A stretch of DNA of 64,000 nt from Agrobacterium tumefaciens (GCF_013337285.1 NZ_SUPW01000002.1:62001-126000); one strand, 5' to 3'. Numbered from the stretch's first letter, positions 35,165 through 44,727 are shown. The notes: generated from the sequence alone by a model not told the origin. Program-made: numbers and translations.

Positions 35165-36346
35165 ATGCCATTGGCCATATTTGCCCTGACGATCGCAGCC
35201 TATGCGATCGGCACCACGGAGTTTGTCATCGTCGGCCTTCTGCCGACGGTGGCAAACGATCTTCACATTACCCTGCCGCTTGCCGGCCTCATCGTCAGCG
35301 TCTACGCGCTGGGCGTCACCTTCGGCGCGCCTATCCTGACGGCTCTGACGGGAAAGGTCGAAAGGAAACCGCTGCTGCTCGGCCTGATGGCCCTGTTCGT
35401 CATCGGCAACAGCGCCGCGGCGCTTTCTCCCAGCTACGAGACGTTGCTAGTTGCCCGCGTCATCGCTGCCTTTGCCCATGGCGTGTTCTTCTCCGTCGGC
35501 GCAACGATTGCCGCCGATCTCGTGCCGGAAAACCGTCGCGGTTCGGCAATCGCCATGATGTTCATGGGTCTGACGGTTGCCATCGTCACCGGCGTTCCGC
35601 TCGGCACCTATATCGGCCAGGTCTTCGGCTGGCGTGCGACCTTCTGGGTTGTTGCCGGGCTTGGCGTCATCGCCTTCCTCGGTATTGCCTCCCTTCTGCC
35701 GAACACACTCAAGAAGGCGCCGCCTGCCAGCCTGCTTGATCAGGTCCGTGTGCTTGGTTCCGGCCGCCTGCTCATCGTTTTCGCCATGACCGCGCTCGGT
35801 TATGGCGGCACCTTCGTCGCCTTCACCTTTTTGTCGCCGATCCTCCAGGATGTTACCGGCTTTTCGGAAAAAAGCGTCAGCCTGATCCTCGTGCTCTATG
35901 GCATTGCCATTGCGGCCGGCAATATCGGCGGTGGCAAGATCGCCAACCACAACCCGGTCAAGGCGCTGATCGGCCTCTTCCTGGCGCAGGCTATCGTGCT
36001 GCTCGTCTTTTCCTTCACCGCCGTCTCGCCGGTGCTGACGCTCATCACGCTGGTGGCTCTCGGTTTCCTGTCCTTCGCCAATGTTCCCGGCCTGCAGCTT
36101 TATGTGGTGCAACTGGCCAAGGAACATCGTCCCGGTGCGGTTGACGTTGCATCGGCGCTCAACATCGCCGCCTTTAACCTCGGCATCGCCATCGGCGCAT
36201 GGCTCGGCGGTCTGGTGGTGGAATCGCCGATGGGTCTTGCCGCAACCCCATGGGTCGGCGCCATCCTCGTCACCGTCGCCCTGTTACTCACCCTCTGGAG
36301 CAGCGCTCTTGATCGCCGCGCCGCGCTGACGCTGAAGGCGGCTTAA
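35165..36346 (+). CDS. MFS transporter, DHA1-type (YdhP/AraJ-like exporter)
   Basis: 393 residues, 12 predicted helices. Motifs: AIGTTEFVIVGLLPTVA in TM1, ALTGKVERKPLLLG (motif A, TM2-3), VARVIAAFAHGVFFSVG and GVPLGTYIGQVFGWRATFW (antiporter motif C region). GAAGAGG precedes the ATG. Likely a proton-driven exporter of sugars or small toxic compounds; substrate unknown. Confidence 0.9.
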   Translation: MPLAIFALTIAAYAIGTTEFVIVGLLPTVANDLHITLPLAGLIVSVYALGVTFGAPILTALTGKVERKPLLLGLMALFVIGNSAAALSPSYETLLVARVIAAFAHGVFFSVGATIAADLVPENRRGSAIAMMFMGLTVAIVTGVPLGTYIGQVFGWRATFWVVAGLGVIAFLGIASLLPNTLKKAPPASLLDQVRVLGSGRLLIVFAMTALGYGGTFVAFTFLSPILQDVTGFSEKSVSLILVLYGIAIAAGNIGGGKIANHNPVKALIGLFLAQAIVLLVFSFTAVSPVLTLITLVALGFLSFANVPGLQLYVVQLAKEHRPGAVDVASALNIAAFNLGIAIGAWLGGLVVESPMGLAATPWVGAILVTVALLLTLWSSALDRRAALTLKAA

Positions 36347-36362
36347 GCTTTTCACATTAAGT

Positions 36363-36390
36363 CCCGGCCATTTCCCTGGGACTGGCCGGG
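36363..36390 (+). other. Intercistronic hairpin between MFS and reductase genes
   Basis: CCCGGCCA / 12 nt / TGGCCGGG, an 8-bp perfect stem, followed by CAATTC instead of a T run. It could tune expression of the downstream reductase. Confidence 0.55.
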
Positions 36391-36411
36391 CAATTCAACA
36401 GGAGAAAATAT

Positions 36412-37245
36412 ATGTTTGATGTTACCGCCAATGGCGCGTCCATTCCGGCACTCGGCTTCGGCACCTTCCGCATTCCCGGCCCGGATGTCCTGCGCATCGT
36501 TCCGCATGCGCTGAAAGCCGGGTTCCGCCATATCGATACCGCCCAGATTTACGGCAACGAGGCCGAAGTGGGTGAGGCCATCGCCGCCTCCGGCGTGGCG
36601 CGGGGTGATATCTTCCTCACCACCAAGGTCTGGGTTGAGAATTACCGGCACGATGCCTTCCTCGCCTCGGTCGATGAGAGCCTGAAAAAGCTGAAGACTG
36701 ACTATGTCGATCTGCTGCTTCTGCACTGGCCGAACGAGGCGGTGACGCTCTCCGAGCAGATCGGCGCGCTGAACGAGGTCCGGCAGGCCGGCAAGGTCCG
36801 CAATATCGGCGTTTCCAACTTTAATACGGCGCTGATGGCCGACGCTGTGAAGCTCTCAAAAGCACCGATGGTCACCAACCAGATTGAATACCATCCCTAT
36901 ATCGATCAGGATGTGGTGATGGCGGCTGCCAGAGAAGCTGGCATGTCGGTCACCGGTTATTACGGCATGGCTGACGGCAACGTCTTTGCTGATCCGCTGC
37001 TGAAGGATATCGCCGCAAGCCGGGGTAAATCCGTGGCGCAGGTGGTGTTGCGCTGGCTGGTACAGCAGAAGGGCGTTGTTGCCCTGTCCAAAACCGTCAG
37101 TGAAGCCCGCGTCGATGAGAACCTCTCGATTTTCGATTTTGCGCTGTCGGTTGATGAAATGGCGGCGATCCGCGCTCTCGCCAAGCCGGATGGCCGTATC
37201 GTCTCGCCAGATGGGCTGGCGCCCGTCTGGGATGAAGCTACCTGA
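36412..37245 (+). CDS. Aldo/keto reductase (2,5-diketo-gluconate reductase B-like)
   Basis: 277 residues, TIM barrel. Complete catalytic tetrad D42, Y47, K72 and H105 (IDTAQIYGNE; TTKVW; LLLLHWP). NADPH-dependent reduction of aldehydes or ketones is expected. It lies 65 bp after the MFS gene with AGGAGAA before the ATG, so the pair may be co-transcribed under the divergent LysR. Confidence 0.92.
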   Translation: MFDVTANGASIPALGFGTFRIPGPDVLRIVPHALKAGFRHIDTAQIYGNEAEVGEAIAASGVARGDIFLTTKVWVENYRHDAFLASVDESLKKLKTDYVDLLLLHWPNEAVTLSEQIGALNEVRQAGKVRNIGVSNFNTALMADAVKLSKAPMVTNQIEYHPYIDQDVVMAAAREAGMSVTGYYGMADGNVFADPLLKDIAASRGKSVAQVVLRWLVQQKGVVALSKTVSEARVDENLSIFDFALSVDEMAAIRALAKPDGRIVSPDGLAPVWDEAT

Positions 37246-37255
37246 GTTAGGGCGG

Positions 37256-37282
37256 CCGGGAGGGGTAACTCCTCCCGGTTTC
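37256..37282 (+). terminator. Possible terminator after aldo/keto reductase
   Basis: CCGGGAGG / GGTAACT / CCTCCCGG, perfect 8-bp stem, followed by only TTTC. It starts 10 bp past the stop codon. The weak T tract lowers confidence. Confidence 0.6.
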
Positions 37283-37396
37283 ATGCATGTGCGGGAAACC
37301 GTCACGAATGCCGAAAATGGTCACATGTTTGGACTTGCCAAGATGACCACCGGACACGACAATCTGCGCAAATCTTCTCTGCGTATCGGGGAAAAC

Positions 37397-37471
37397 TGGA
37401 GCGGGCGAAGGGATTTGAACCCTCGACCCCAACCTTGGCAAGGTTGTGCTCTACCCCTGAGCTACACCCGC
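37397..37471 (-). tRNA. tRNA-Gly (anticodon GCC)
   Basis: On the minus strand, GCGGGTG pairs with CGCCCGC (37401-37407). D-arm GCTCAGGGGTAGAGC, anticodon loop TTGCCAA on an ACCTT-type stem, T-arm with GGTTCAAATCC, discriminator T and encoded CCA (37397-37399). 75 nt, no variable-arm oddities. No integrase or repeated 3' end was seen nearby. Confidence 0.97.
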
Positions 37472-37845
37472 TCAAAACCGCTGGTCCGGGGTAGTTCGCT
37501 GGACTGCGGACCGCCGAAGTTCGGCGACGCGTGCTATATCGCTCAATCGATTTTGGAATGCAATAGTTTCTTTTGCGGTTTCGGTGGAAATCCTTCCGGC
37601 TGCTGCTTTATTCGAAGGGACGCGTCGGAGGTGGCGCCATATGCAGCCAGGGGCGGGCGAAAGCGTTGTTTCGGCTGATTTTTATTCCCACGGCAAAGGG
37701 CGCACGGACAACCGATACTGCAGAAAATAACCTGTTTACATTTGGTTAAAATCTGATTCGACAAGTGATTCGTTCGGGTGTACAAAATTGATGCCCACGA
37801 AAAAAAGAAACGATACTTGGCATATCATCATCGGGAGGATGAGCC

Positions 37846-38067
37846 TTGTCGTACGCAGCTTTTGAAAGAGTCGGCGCACAATTGTCGCCAGAACAAATCA
37901 CCGATTTGCAGAATATTTTCGACGGTGTTTGTTTCGAGTGCCTTCAAGATCGCAGCAGCCATGTTGCCAATGAATGTGCAGCAATTTTGATCCGTAGCGC
38001 CCAGCGCGGCATTCTGGATCATGAAATGTTGCGCGACATAGGGCTTGCGGTTCTGCGCCGCCATTGA
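37846..38067 (+). CDS. Small hypothetical protein (73 aa), TTG start
   Basis: No known domain. Predicted mostly helical, with a CFEC pair near residues 29-32 in FDGVCFECLQD. TTG 37846 is chosen because GGGAGGA lies 7-8 bp upstream; an ATG at 37839 is in another frame and stops after eight codons. The 370 bp between the tRNA and this gene hold no other gene I can support. Function unknown. Confidence 0.6.
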   Translation: MSYAAFERVGAQLSPEQITDLQNIFDGVCFECLQDRSSHVANECAAILIRSAQRGILDHEMLRDIGLAVLRRH

Positions 38068-38083
38068 TGACATTATCTCTACT

Positions 38084-38110
38084 AAAAAAGCGCCCGAATC
38101 TCTCGGGCGC
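38084..38110. terminator. Terminator between the 73-aa gene and dps (mainly for dps)
   Basis: GCGCCCGA / 5 nt / TCGGGCGC. On the minus strand it is followed by TTTTTTAG (strong); on the plus strand by TTTG (weak). Probably bidirectional between the two convergent genes. Confidence 0.88.
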
Positions 38111-38145
38111 TTTGCTGTGATGAGCCTGCTGGAAATGCTTTCGGC

Positions 38146-38634
38146 TCAGCTCTTTTCCTGCACATGGGCTTCGAGGAACCACAGTGACTTGTCGAGATCG
38201 CGCGAGGCGGCGGTGAAGATGTCGGCGGTCGTCGGATCGCCGGCTTCATCGGAATCGTCGATCGCCTTGCGGATCATGTTGGCGACTTCGCCATAACGCT
38301 CGATCAGAGCGTCGAGATGATCGTGGATTTTATAGATATCGGTCGGATAGGCCTTGAGTTTGGTCGTCGAGGAGACGGCTTGCAGGCTGCCGAGTGCGGT
38401 GCCGCCCAGCTGCACGACGCGTTCGGCAATCGTATCGCCGTGATTGTCGAGCTGGGTGCGGAAGGTGTCGAGAAGCTCGTGGACGGCGATGAATTGCGGG
38501 CCTTTCAGGTTCCAGTGCGCCTGCTTGGTGACAAGCGCAAGGTCGATCACCGAGGCCAGCGATTCATTCAGAATGCCGATCACTGTCGATTTCGCGTTGG
38601 AAGGCAGATCGTTCTTCGTCTTGTGCGTCTTCAT
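38146..38634 (-). CDS. dps: DNA starvation/stationary-phase protection protein Dps
   Basis: 162-residue ferritin-like protein. Ferroxidase ligands H40, H52, D56, D67 and E71 have exactly the spacing of E. coli Dps (H51, H63, D67, D78, E82). It forms a dodecamer that oxidises Fe2+ with H2O2 and protects DNA. The short, Lys-containing N-terminus (KTHKTKND) may bind DNA. It lies next to the siderophore importer operon on the same strand, but its own 120-bp upstream gap suggests separate control. Confidence 0.96.
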   Translation of the reverse strand: MKTHKTKNDLPSNAKSTVIGILNESLASVIDLALVTKQAHWNLKGPQFIAVHELLDTFRTQLDNHGDTIAERVVQLGGTALGSLQAVSSTTKLKAYPTDIYKIHDHLDALIERYGEVANMIRKAIDDSDEAGDPTTADIFTAASRDLDKSLWFLEAHVQEKS

Positions 38635-38756
38635 CGATGTCTCCTGAAGTTGCGGACGGAATGCCGCTTTGGAAAAGTCTGTCGATTAACGTCCGGGCCT
38701 GTGGCCCTGTTCCATGTTAAGCACTGCAGCGGCAAAAATCCTGCGCAATCATCATG

Positions 38757-39515
38757 TCATTCGTAAAACAGGCAGATGCGCCGGCCGTCTATATCCTCGA
38801 CGCGGATCGGCATGTCGTAGATATCCCCAAGAATCTCCGGGCGGATGATTTCTTCCGCCGGTCCCTGATGGCAGATACGGCCCTCGCGCATGGCGATGAT
38901 GGTGTCGGAATACCAGGAGGCGAAGTTGATGTCGTGCAGCACCAGAACCACGGTCTTCTTCAATTCGTCGGCTGCCTTGCGCATGATCTTCATCATGCTG
39001 GAGGCGTGTTTCATGTCGAGATTGTTGAGCGGCTCGTCAAGCAGCACATAATCCGTATCCTGACACAGAACCATGGCTACGAAGGCGCGCTGGTGCTGAC
39101 CGCCGGAAAGCTCATCCAGAAAGCGGCCGGCCAGCGGTTCGAGATTGAGATATTCCAGCGCCCGGTCGATATGGACCTTGTCCTCTATGGTCGGGCGGCC
39201 CTTGGAATAGGGGTAACGGCCGAAACCGACGAGATCGTGCACCGTCAGGCGTGAGGAGATGTGGTTGTCTTGCCGCAGGATCGAGAGGCGTTTTGCCAGC
39301 GTATCGGATGGGGTTTTGGTCACATCCAAACCGTCCACCGTCACGGTTCCTGCGTCCATGGACATCAGCCGTGCGACGATGGAAAGCAGCGTCGATTTTC
39401 CCGCCCCGTTCGGGCCGATGATCGAGGTGACGCCGCCCGCCGGAATGGAGACGGAGACGCCGTCGACGACGAGCGTATCGCCATAGGATTTGCTGATCTG
39501 ACTGGCGATGATCAT
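38757..39515 (-). CDS. Iron-siderophore ABC transporter ATP-binding protein
   Basis: 252 residues of the FecE/FepC type. Walker A GPNGAGKST, signature LSGGQHQRAFVAM, Walker B DYVLLDEPLNNLD, switch His in LVLHDINFA. The start overlaps the upstream permease stop by 4 bp. Last gene of the importer operon. Confidence 0.93.
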   Translation of the reverse strand: MIIASQISKSYGDTLVVDGVSVSIPAGGVTSIIGPNGAGKSTLLSIVARLMSMDAGTVTVDGLDVTKTPSDTLAKRLSILRQDNHISSRLTVHDLVGFGRYPYSKGRPTIEDKVHIDRALEYLNLEPLAGRFLDELSGGQHQRAFVAMVLCQDTDYVLLDEPLNNLDMKHASSMMKIMRKAADELKKTVVLVLHDINFASWYSDTIIAMREGRICHQGPAEEIIRPEILGDIYDMPIRVEDIDGRRICLFYE

Positions 39516-40480
39516 CGCGCACCCCGCTTCAAAATAAGACCGATAAAGACGATGCCGCCCAGAAATTCGATGATGATGGAAAGCGCCGTATCGAAGGCGA
39601 AGACCCGCTCCAGCACCACCTGGCCGCCGACGAGGCAGATGATGGCGATGAGGATCGCCGCCGGCAGCACATAGGCATGTTTGCTGTTGCCGGTGAGATA
39701 ATGGGCAAGGGCGGCGACCAGCAACCCGAAGAACATGACCGGGCCGACGAGCGCGGTTGAGACGGCGACGAGCACGGAGACCAGCACGAGGATGACCGTG
39801 ACCGTGCGCTTATAGTCGACGCCGAGGCTGATGGCCGTTGCCCGGCCGAGCGACAGGACGTCGAGCGTGTGCATGAGACGCAGCCCGATGATGGTCACGA
39901 CACCGATGATGATCGCCGAGATCGTCAGAAGCGTGGGATCGATGGAGTTGAAGCTGGCGAAGAGCACATCCTGCAGCACCGTATATTCGTTCGGATCGAG
40001 CACGCGCTGCATGAAGCCCGAGAGGCTGCGGAAAAAGACGCCGAAGACGATGCCGACCAGCACGAGAAGATGCAGGCTGCGTTCTGCCCCGACGAAAAGC
40101 CAGCGGTAGAGCAGGGCGGAAAAGGTGACGAGCAGCGCGGTTTCAACAATGAACTTCAGCTGCGGATCGATCATGACAACGGTTGCCGAGCCGAAGACGA
40201 AGATCAGCCCGGTCTGCATCAGCACATAAAGCGAATCGAAACCCATCACCGAAGGGGTGAGGATGCGATTGTTGGTGACCGTCTGGAACAGCACGGTGGA
40301 GACGGCAATGGCATAGGCCACTAGCAAGAGGGACAGCAACTTGATGCCGCGGAACGGCAGCACGAAACTCCAGCTTCCTTTGGCGCCAAGCGTCATGAAT
40401 GCGGCCATGGCGAAGAGCGCGACTGCCGCAAGCACGAGCAGAACGGTTTTTGCGCGCCGGTCGGGATGTCTCTCACGCAT
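39512..40480 (-). CDS. Iron-siderophore ABC transporter permease (FecCD family), second subunit
   Basis: 322 residues, 8-10 predicted helices. Features NRILTPSVMGFDSLYVLMQT and GPVMFFGLLVAALAHYLTG, typical of the FatC/CeuC/YclO-like branch. ATG 40480 overlaps the end of the preceding permease gene by 8 bp. Longer in-frame extensions upstream would run into that gene and were rejected. Confidence 0.92.
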   Translation of the reverse strand: MRERHPDRRAKTVLLVLAAVALFAMAAFMTLGAKGSWSFVLPFRGIKLLSLLLVAYAIAVSTVLFQTVTNNRILTPSVMGFDSLYVLMQTGLIFVFGSATVVMIDPQLKFIVETALLVTFSALLYRWLFVGAERSLHLLVLVGIVFGVFFRSLSGFMQRVLDPNEYTVLQDVLFASFNSIDPTLLTISAIIIGVVTIIGLRLMHTLDVLSLGRATAISLGVDYKRTVTVILVLVSVLVAVSTALVGPVMFFGLLVAALAHYLTGNSKHAYVLPAAILIAIICLVGGQVVLERVFAFDTALSIIIEFLGGIVFIGLILKRGAR

Positions 40481-41438
40481 GGTGGCGTTTCCGCAGCAGG
40501 AGATAGAGGAACAGCCCGCTGCCGATGACGCCGACCACGGTTCCGATCGGTACTTCGTATGGCGCGCGCACGGTCCGGCCGATGATGTCGCAGGTGAGAA
40601 CGAAGACCGCGCCAAGCGTTGCCACCCACGGCACCGAGCGACGCATATTGTCGCCGATCATCAGGCTGACGACATTCGGCACGATCAGTCCGAGAAAGGG
40701 GATCATGCCGACGGTGACGACGACGACGGCGCTGACCAGCGAAACGATGGTGAGGCCGAGCGCCATCACGCGGCGGTAATTCAGGCCGAGATTGGTAGTG
40801 AAGCCGCGCCCCATGCCGGCCACGGTGAAACGGTCGGCGGCGAGATAGGCGGCGATGGCGAAGATGAAACCGACCCACAGCAATTCATAGCGGCCGCGCA
40901 ACACACCGGAAAAATCGCCCGTCATCCACGCGCCGAGCGATTGCAGGAGATCGAAACGATAGGCGAAGAATGTGGTGATGGCGGAAATGACGCCGCCGAG
41001 CATGATGCCGATCAGCGGCACCAGCAGCACGTCACGCAGCGGCACCTGTCTGAGGATACGCAGGAACAGTGCAGTGCCGGCGAGCGCGAAAACAGCTGCC
41101 ACCAGCATCTTGCCGAAGATCGGCGTTTCGGGTGCAAGCAGGGTGACGACCAGAAGGCCGAGGCCGGCGGATTCGGTCGTGCCTGCCGTCGAAGGTTCCA
41201 CGAAGCGGTTGCGCACCAGCATCTGCATGATGAGGCCGGCAATGGCCATCGAGCTTCCGGCCAATATGAGCGCCAGCGTGCGCGGAATACGGCTGACGAG
41301 CAGCACGCGCAATGAGTCCGTGCTTGTTTCCGGCGCAAAGAGCGTGGCGAGCGAAACGTCGCTCACGCCGACGAACAGGCTGACGATGGCGAGCGTCAAG
41401 GCCAGAATAAGGGCTGATATCAGTGAAAGGGACTTCAC
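40473..41438 (-). CDS. Iron-siderophore ABC transporter permease (FecCD family), first subunit
   Basis: 321 residues. RIPRTLALILAGSSMAIAGLIMQMLVRNRFVEPSTAGTTESAGLG is the classic FecCD N-terminal region; GMIPFLGLIVPNVVSLMIG the later conserved loop that contacts the ATPase. Forms a heterodimer with the following permease. 76 bp downstream of the binding-protein gene. Confidence 0.93.
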   Translation of the reverse strand: MKSLSLISALILALTLAIVSLFVGVSDVSLATLFAPETSTDSLRVLLVSRIPRTLALILAGSSMAIAGLIMQMLVRNRFVEPSTAGTTESAGLGLLVVTLLAPETPIFGKMLVAAVFALAGTALFLRILRQVPLRDVLLVPLIGIMLGGVISAITTFFAYRFDLLQSLGAWMTGDFSGVLRGRYELLWVGFIFAIAAYLAADRFTVAGMGRGFTTNLGLNYRRVMALGLTIVSLVSAVVVVTVGMIPFLGLIVPNVVSLMIGDNMRRSVPWVATLGAVFVLTCDIIGRTVRAPYEVPIGTVVGVIGSGLFLYLLLRKRHHA

Positions 41439-41514
41439 GTTGGCAGTTTCCGGAAAAGGCGAAAGCTCCCGGCGGCCTCAAGCCATCGGGAGCTCTGATG
41501 ATATTCGGCAGGGG

Positions 41515-42447
41515 TTACTTCTTCTCGGATACGGCCTTGTAGACCTGATCGAGCAGGGTATTGAGCGCCGTATAACCGCTGCTGACGATATAAGCCGCCT
41601 GCGGATCGAGATAGACGATCTGCTTTTTCTTCCAGGCGTTGGTCTGGTGGATCAGTTCGTTATCCAGCACCTGTGCGGCGGCCTTGCCGGGGTCCGTGGC
41701 GCGGCCGACGCCAGCGTCACGGTCGATCACGAACAGCCATTCGGGATTGACCTCGGCCAGATATTCGAAGGATACGACGTCGCCGCGGTCAAAGCGGTCA
41801 TCGATGTCGGCGGCGACCGGCTTGAAGCCGATTTCGGTGTGCAGCCAGCCGGTGCGCGAGCTTGGGCCATACACGCCGACCTTGCCGGCATTGGTCAGGA
41901 GGATCATCGCCGTGCCGGAATTCGGGGCGATTTCTTTCAGCCTGGCGACTTTTTCGTCGAGGGCGGCGTCGAGCTTCTTCGCTTCTTCCTGCTTGCCGAA
42001 GATATCGCCGAGTTTGGTGATATTGCCTTTGACGCTGTTGATGAATTCCTTGGAATCGATCGACATGTCGATGGCGGGTGTGATCTTCGCGACATCGGGA
42101 TATTTCGCCCGCGAACGGCCGCCGACGATGACGAGATCGGCTTCAGCCGCATTGATCGCCTCGTAATCGGGCTCAAACAGCGTGCCGACCTTCAGATATT
42201 TGCCGTCGGCATATTTCTGCAGATAGGCCGGCAGGTTGGAGCCGACGACACCGGCGGGTTCGACACCCAGCGCATCGAGATTGTCGAGCGAGGGAATATC
42301 CAGAACCAGAACCTTCTTCGGCGCGGCTTTCAGAACGGTCTCGCCCTGTGCGTGCTTGATCGTCATTTCCTGCGCGCCCGCAGTCATCGCGCCAAGGCTG
42401 AAGGCCGCTGCCGCCAGCAGCCGAACGGGGAAGGTGAAGTTGATGGC
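41515..42447 (-). CDS. Siderophore ABC transporter substrate-binding protein (FatB/CeuE/YclQ-like)
   Basis: About 310 residues with a signal peptide (first ~25 residues, ending TAGAQE). The mature part is a class III binding protein with two lobes and a connecting helix: KVLVLDIPSLDNLDALG, VGTLFEPDYEAINAAEADLVIVG, NPEWLFVIDRDAGVG. GTG 42447 with AAGGGAC 8 bp upstream fits the signal peptide; longer upstream frame was rejected. The ligand is likely a ferric (catechol/carboxylate) siderophore, identity unknown. Confidence 0.9.
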   Translation of the reverse strand, partial: AINFTFPVRLLAAAAFSLGAMTAGAQEMTIKHAQGETVLKAAPKKVLVLDIPSLDNLDALGVEPAGVVGSNLPAYLQKYADGKYLKVGTLFEPDYEAINAAEADLVIVGGRSRAKYPDVAKITPAIDMSIDSKEFINSVKGNITKLGDIFGKQEEAKKLDAALDEKVARLKEIAPNSGTAMILLTNAGKVGVYGPSSRTGWLHTEIGFKPVAADIDDRFDRGDVVSFEYLAEVNPEWLFVIDRDAGVGRATDPGKAAAQVLDNELIHQTNAWKKKQIVYLDPQAAYIVSSGYTALNTLLDQVYKAVSEKK

Positions 42448-42560
42448 CACGAATATGTCCCTTGCAATATGGTTCTGGACCGGCGGAAAGCTTTCCGTCG
42501 GCTTAACTTGATGTTCGCTATCAGCTTTATTGGCAAGGTCGGCGGAAATCAAAAATATGT

Positions 42561-42577
42561 TTTAGAACGGTTCTGAA
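42561..42577. promoter_or_regulatory. Candidate iron-control element (Irr/ICE-like box) of siderophore importer
   Basis: TTTAGAA-CGG-TTCTGAA is a 7-3-7 inverted repeat with one mismatch, close to the rhizobial ICE pattern (TTTAGAA...TTCTAAA). It is about 115 bp upstream of the binding-protein start, in an otherwise non-coding 265-bp gap. Confidence 0.55.
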
Positions 42578-42633
42578 TTGCGGTGAGCGGGAAATGTGTG
42601 AGCGGGAGAGCATGGCTTACAATCTCTCCGGAC

Positions 42634-42664
42634 GTCACCCTCGTGACAAGCCCGAGGATTACGG
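42634..42664. repeat. Single arm of the RIME-like repeat
   Basis: CGTCACCCTCGTGACAAGCC then CGAGGATTACGG matches the outer arms of the repeats at 10494 and 15112, without their central core. It folds as a short hairpin. Confidence 0.6.
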
Positions 42665-42712
42665 AAGCACCGTTTTCACTCGCGTCGCTAACCCGGTCTG
42701 TGTCCGCACGCC

Positions 42713-42973
42713 TCAATCCGGCGGCCAGTCGCCGACGATTTCGCGCCTCTCTAGCTTCAGCGACCGGTCCGGCTGCACGCGATAGGTTTCCACGGCAAAC
42801 CGTCCGTCGTCCATGACGAATTCGTTGCTGAGGGTGCTGCCGATGGGGGATTTGGTCAGTTTGGTGCGGGGCTGTCCGCCATAGGTGATGCTGCCGGGAA
42901 TGGGTTCTACGTCGGGGGCGGCGGTGGAGCAGCCGGCAAGGGCCAGAACCATCATGATCGCGATCGTGCGCAT
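42713..42973 (-). CDS. Small putative lipoprotein (86 aa)
   Basis: Type II signal peptide with lipobox LALAGC (Cys near residue 15), followed by a short beta-rich domain (SITYGGQPRTKLTKSPIGS). No known family recognised. ATG 42973 gives a compact signal; an ATG 10 codons upstream is possible. Periplasmic side of a membrane, function unknown. Confidence 0.7.
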   Translation of the reverse strand: MRTIAIMMVLALAGCSTAAPDVEPIPGSITYGGQPRTKLTKSPIGSTLSNEFVMDDGRFAVETYRVQPDRSLKLERREIVGDWPPD

Positions 42974-43045
42974 GTTTTTCTCCCAGGTTTGGATAGCGAT
43001 CATATCACGGCCGCGACTGTGTCAAACACCCCCGTGGCCCTGAAT

Positions 43046-43076
43046 AAAAAAAGCCCCGTATCCGAAGATACGGGGC
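43046..43076 (-). terminator. Rho-independent terminator of tctCBA
   Basis: On the minus strand, GCCCCGTATC / TTCG / GATACGGGGC followed by seven Ts. A perfect 10-bp stem with a UUCG-type tetraloop, 28 bp after the tctA stop. Confidence 0.92.
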
Positions 43077-43103
43077 CAGTTGCCTTGGGAGGCTCTTGGT
43101 TTC

Positions 43104-44621
43104 TCAGTCCTCGTTGGCGGCAAGCTGCGATAGCACCTCACCACGGCCGCGGATGCGCATGATCAGCGGGATGATGAAGGCGGCTGCCGCGACAGCGAAC
43201 AGGCCGACGGCGATGGGTGAGGTGAGCAGCACCGTCGGGTCGCCCTGGCCGATGGCGAGTGCGCGGCGAAGCTGCTGTTCGGCAAGCGGGCCGAGGATCA
43301 GGCCGACGACAGCAGGGGCAATCGGATAACCGAAGATGCGCATGACGTAGCCGAGGATGCCGAAAGCGAGCAGCATGCCGAGTTCGAACACCGACGGGTT
43401 GGCGCCGATGGTGCCGAGCGTGGCAAACAGCAGGATGCCGGCATAAAGCCAGGGCTTCGGAATGGTCAGCAGCTTCACCCACAGGCCGACGAGCGGGAGG
43501 TTGAGCACCAGCAGCATCAGATTGGCGATGAACAGGCTGGCGATCAGGCCCCAGACGAGCTGCGGATTGGTGGCGAACAGCAGCGGGCCGGGCTGCAGGC
43601 CGAACTGCTGGAAACCGGCAAGCATGATGGCGGCGGTTGCCGTCGTCGGCAGGCCGAGCGTCAAGAGCGGCACGAGCGTACCGGCAGCGGACGCATTGTT
43701 GGCGGCTTCCGGGCCGGCAACACCTTCAATGGCGCCGTTGCCGAATTCTTCCGGATATTTGGTCAGCTTCTTTTCGGTGGCATAGGAAAGGAAAGTGCCG
43801 ATTTCAGCGCCACCCGCCGGCATTGCGCCGATGGGGAAGCCGATCAACGTGCCGCGCAGCCAGGGTTTCCACGAGCGCGCCCAGTCCTGTGCACTCATCC
43901 AGACCGAACCCTTGACCGCCTCGACCTTTTCGTCGCCGCTATTGCCCTGTGCGACGATGAACAGCGTTTCGCCGATGGCGAACATGGCCACCGCAAGCGT
44001 CGTGACTTCCACGCCGTCGAGCAGGTCTGGAATGCCGAAGCTCATGCGGGTCTGGCCGGTCAGCTGGTCGATGCCGACGATGGCAAGCGCAAAACCGATG
44101 AACAGCGATGTGAGGCCACGCAGTGCCGAATCTCCGAAAGCGGAGGAAACGGTGACGAAGGCGAGCACCATCAGCGCGAAATATTCGCGCGGGCCGAAGA
44201 CCAGCGCCAGTTTGACGATGTAGGGTGCCACGAAGGCAAGCGCGATGGTTGCGATGAGGCCGGCAACGAAGGAGCCGATGGCGGCGGTGGCCAATGCCGG
44301 GCCGCCTCTACCCGCACGGGCCATCTTGTTGCCTTCGAGCGCTGTCACGATCGAGGCGCTTTCGCCCGGCGTGTTGAGCAGGATCGAGGTGGTCGATCCG
44401 CCATACATGCCGCCATAATAGATGCCGGCGAACATGATGAGTGAACCGGCCGGATCAAGCCGGTAGGTGACGGGCAGAAGCAGCGCGACCGTCAAAGCCG
44501 GCCCGATGCCGGGCAGAACGCCGACGGCGGTTCCGAGCGTGACGCCGATCAGCGCATAGAGCAGGTTCATGGGTTGGGCGGCAACCTCAAGACCGTGCAG
44601 AAGGAATTCAAAGGTACTCAT
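43104..44621 (-). CDS. tctA: Tripartite tricarboxylate transporter, large permease TctA
   Basis: 505 residues with about 12 membrane helices. Signature segments: [70 protein letters not shown]. Works with TctB and the periplasmic TctC to import citrate-like carboxylates by ion symport. ATG 44621 preceded by GGGGGA; a 61-codon open extension upstream is not membrane-like and was rejected. Confidence 0.95.
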   Translation of the reverse strand: MSTFEFLLHGLEVAAQPMNLLYALIGVTLGTAVGVLPGIGPALTVALLLPVTYRLDPAGSLIMFAGIYYGGMYGGSTTSILLNTPGESASIVTALEGNKMARAGRGGPALATAAIGSFVAGLIATIALAFVAPYIVKLALVFGPREYFALMVLAFVTVSSAFGDSALRGLTSLFIGFALAIVGIDQLTGQTRMSFGIPDLLDGVEVTTLAVAMFAIGETLFIVAQGNSGDEKVEAVKGSVWMSAQDWARSWKPWLRGTLIGFPIGAMPAGGAEIGTFLSYATEKKLTKYPEEFGNGAIEGVAGPEAANNASAAGTLVPLLTLGLPTTATAAIMLAGFQQFGLQPGPLLFATNPQLVWGLIASLFIANLMLLVLNLPLVGLWVKLLTIPKPWLYAGILLFATLGTIGANPSVFELGMLLAFGILGYVMRIFGYPIAPAVVGLILGPLAEQQLRRALAIGQGDPTVLLTSPIAVGLFAVAAAAFIIPLIMRIRGRGEVLSQLAANED

Positions 44622-44727
44622 GGACAGATGTCCCCCAAGTCGAGCAGAAGGGCGGGCGGAATGGCTGGCTTTCGCGTCATCGCGTGCCGACGGTTTCCTG
44701 TGATCCCGAATTTGGCCGGAATGGCTG

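Noticed and set aside
37397..37471. tRNA-Gly as an attachment site of a genomic island
   Set aside because: No integrase, no repeated tRNA 3' end and no change in gene type on either side were seen.
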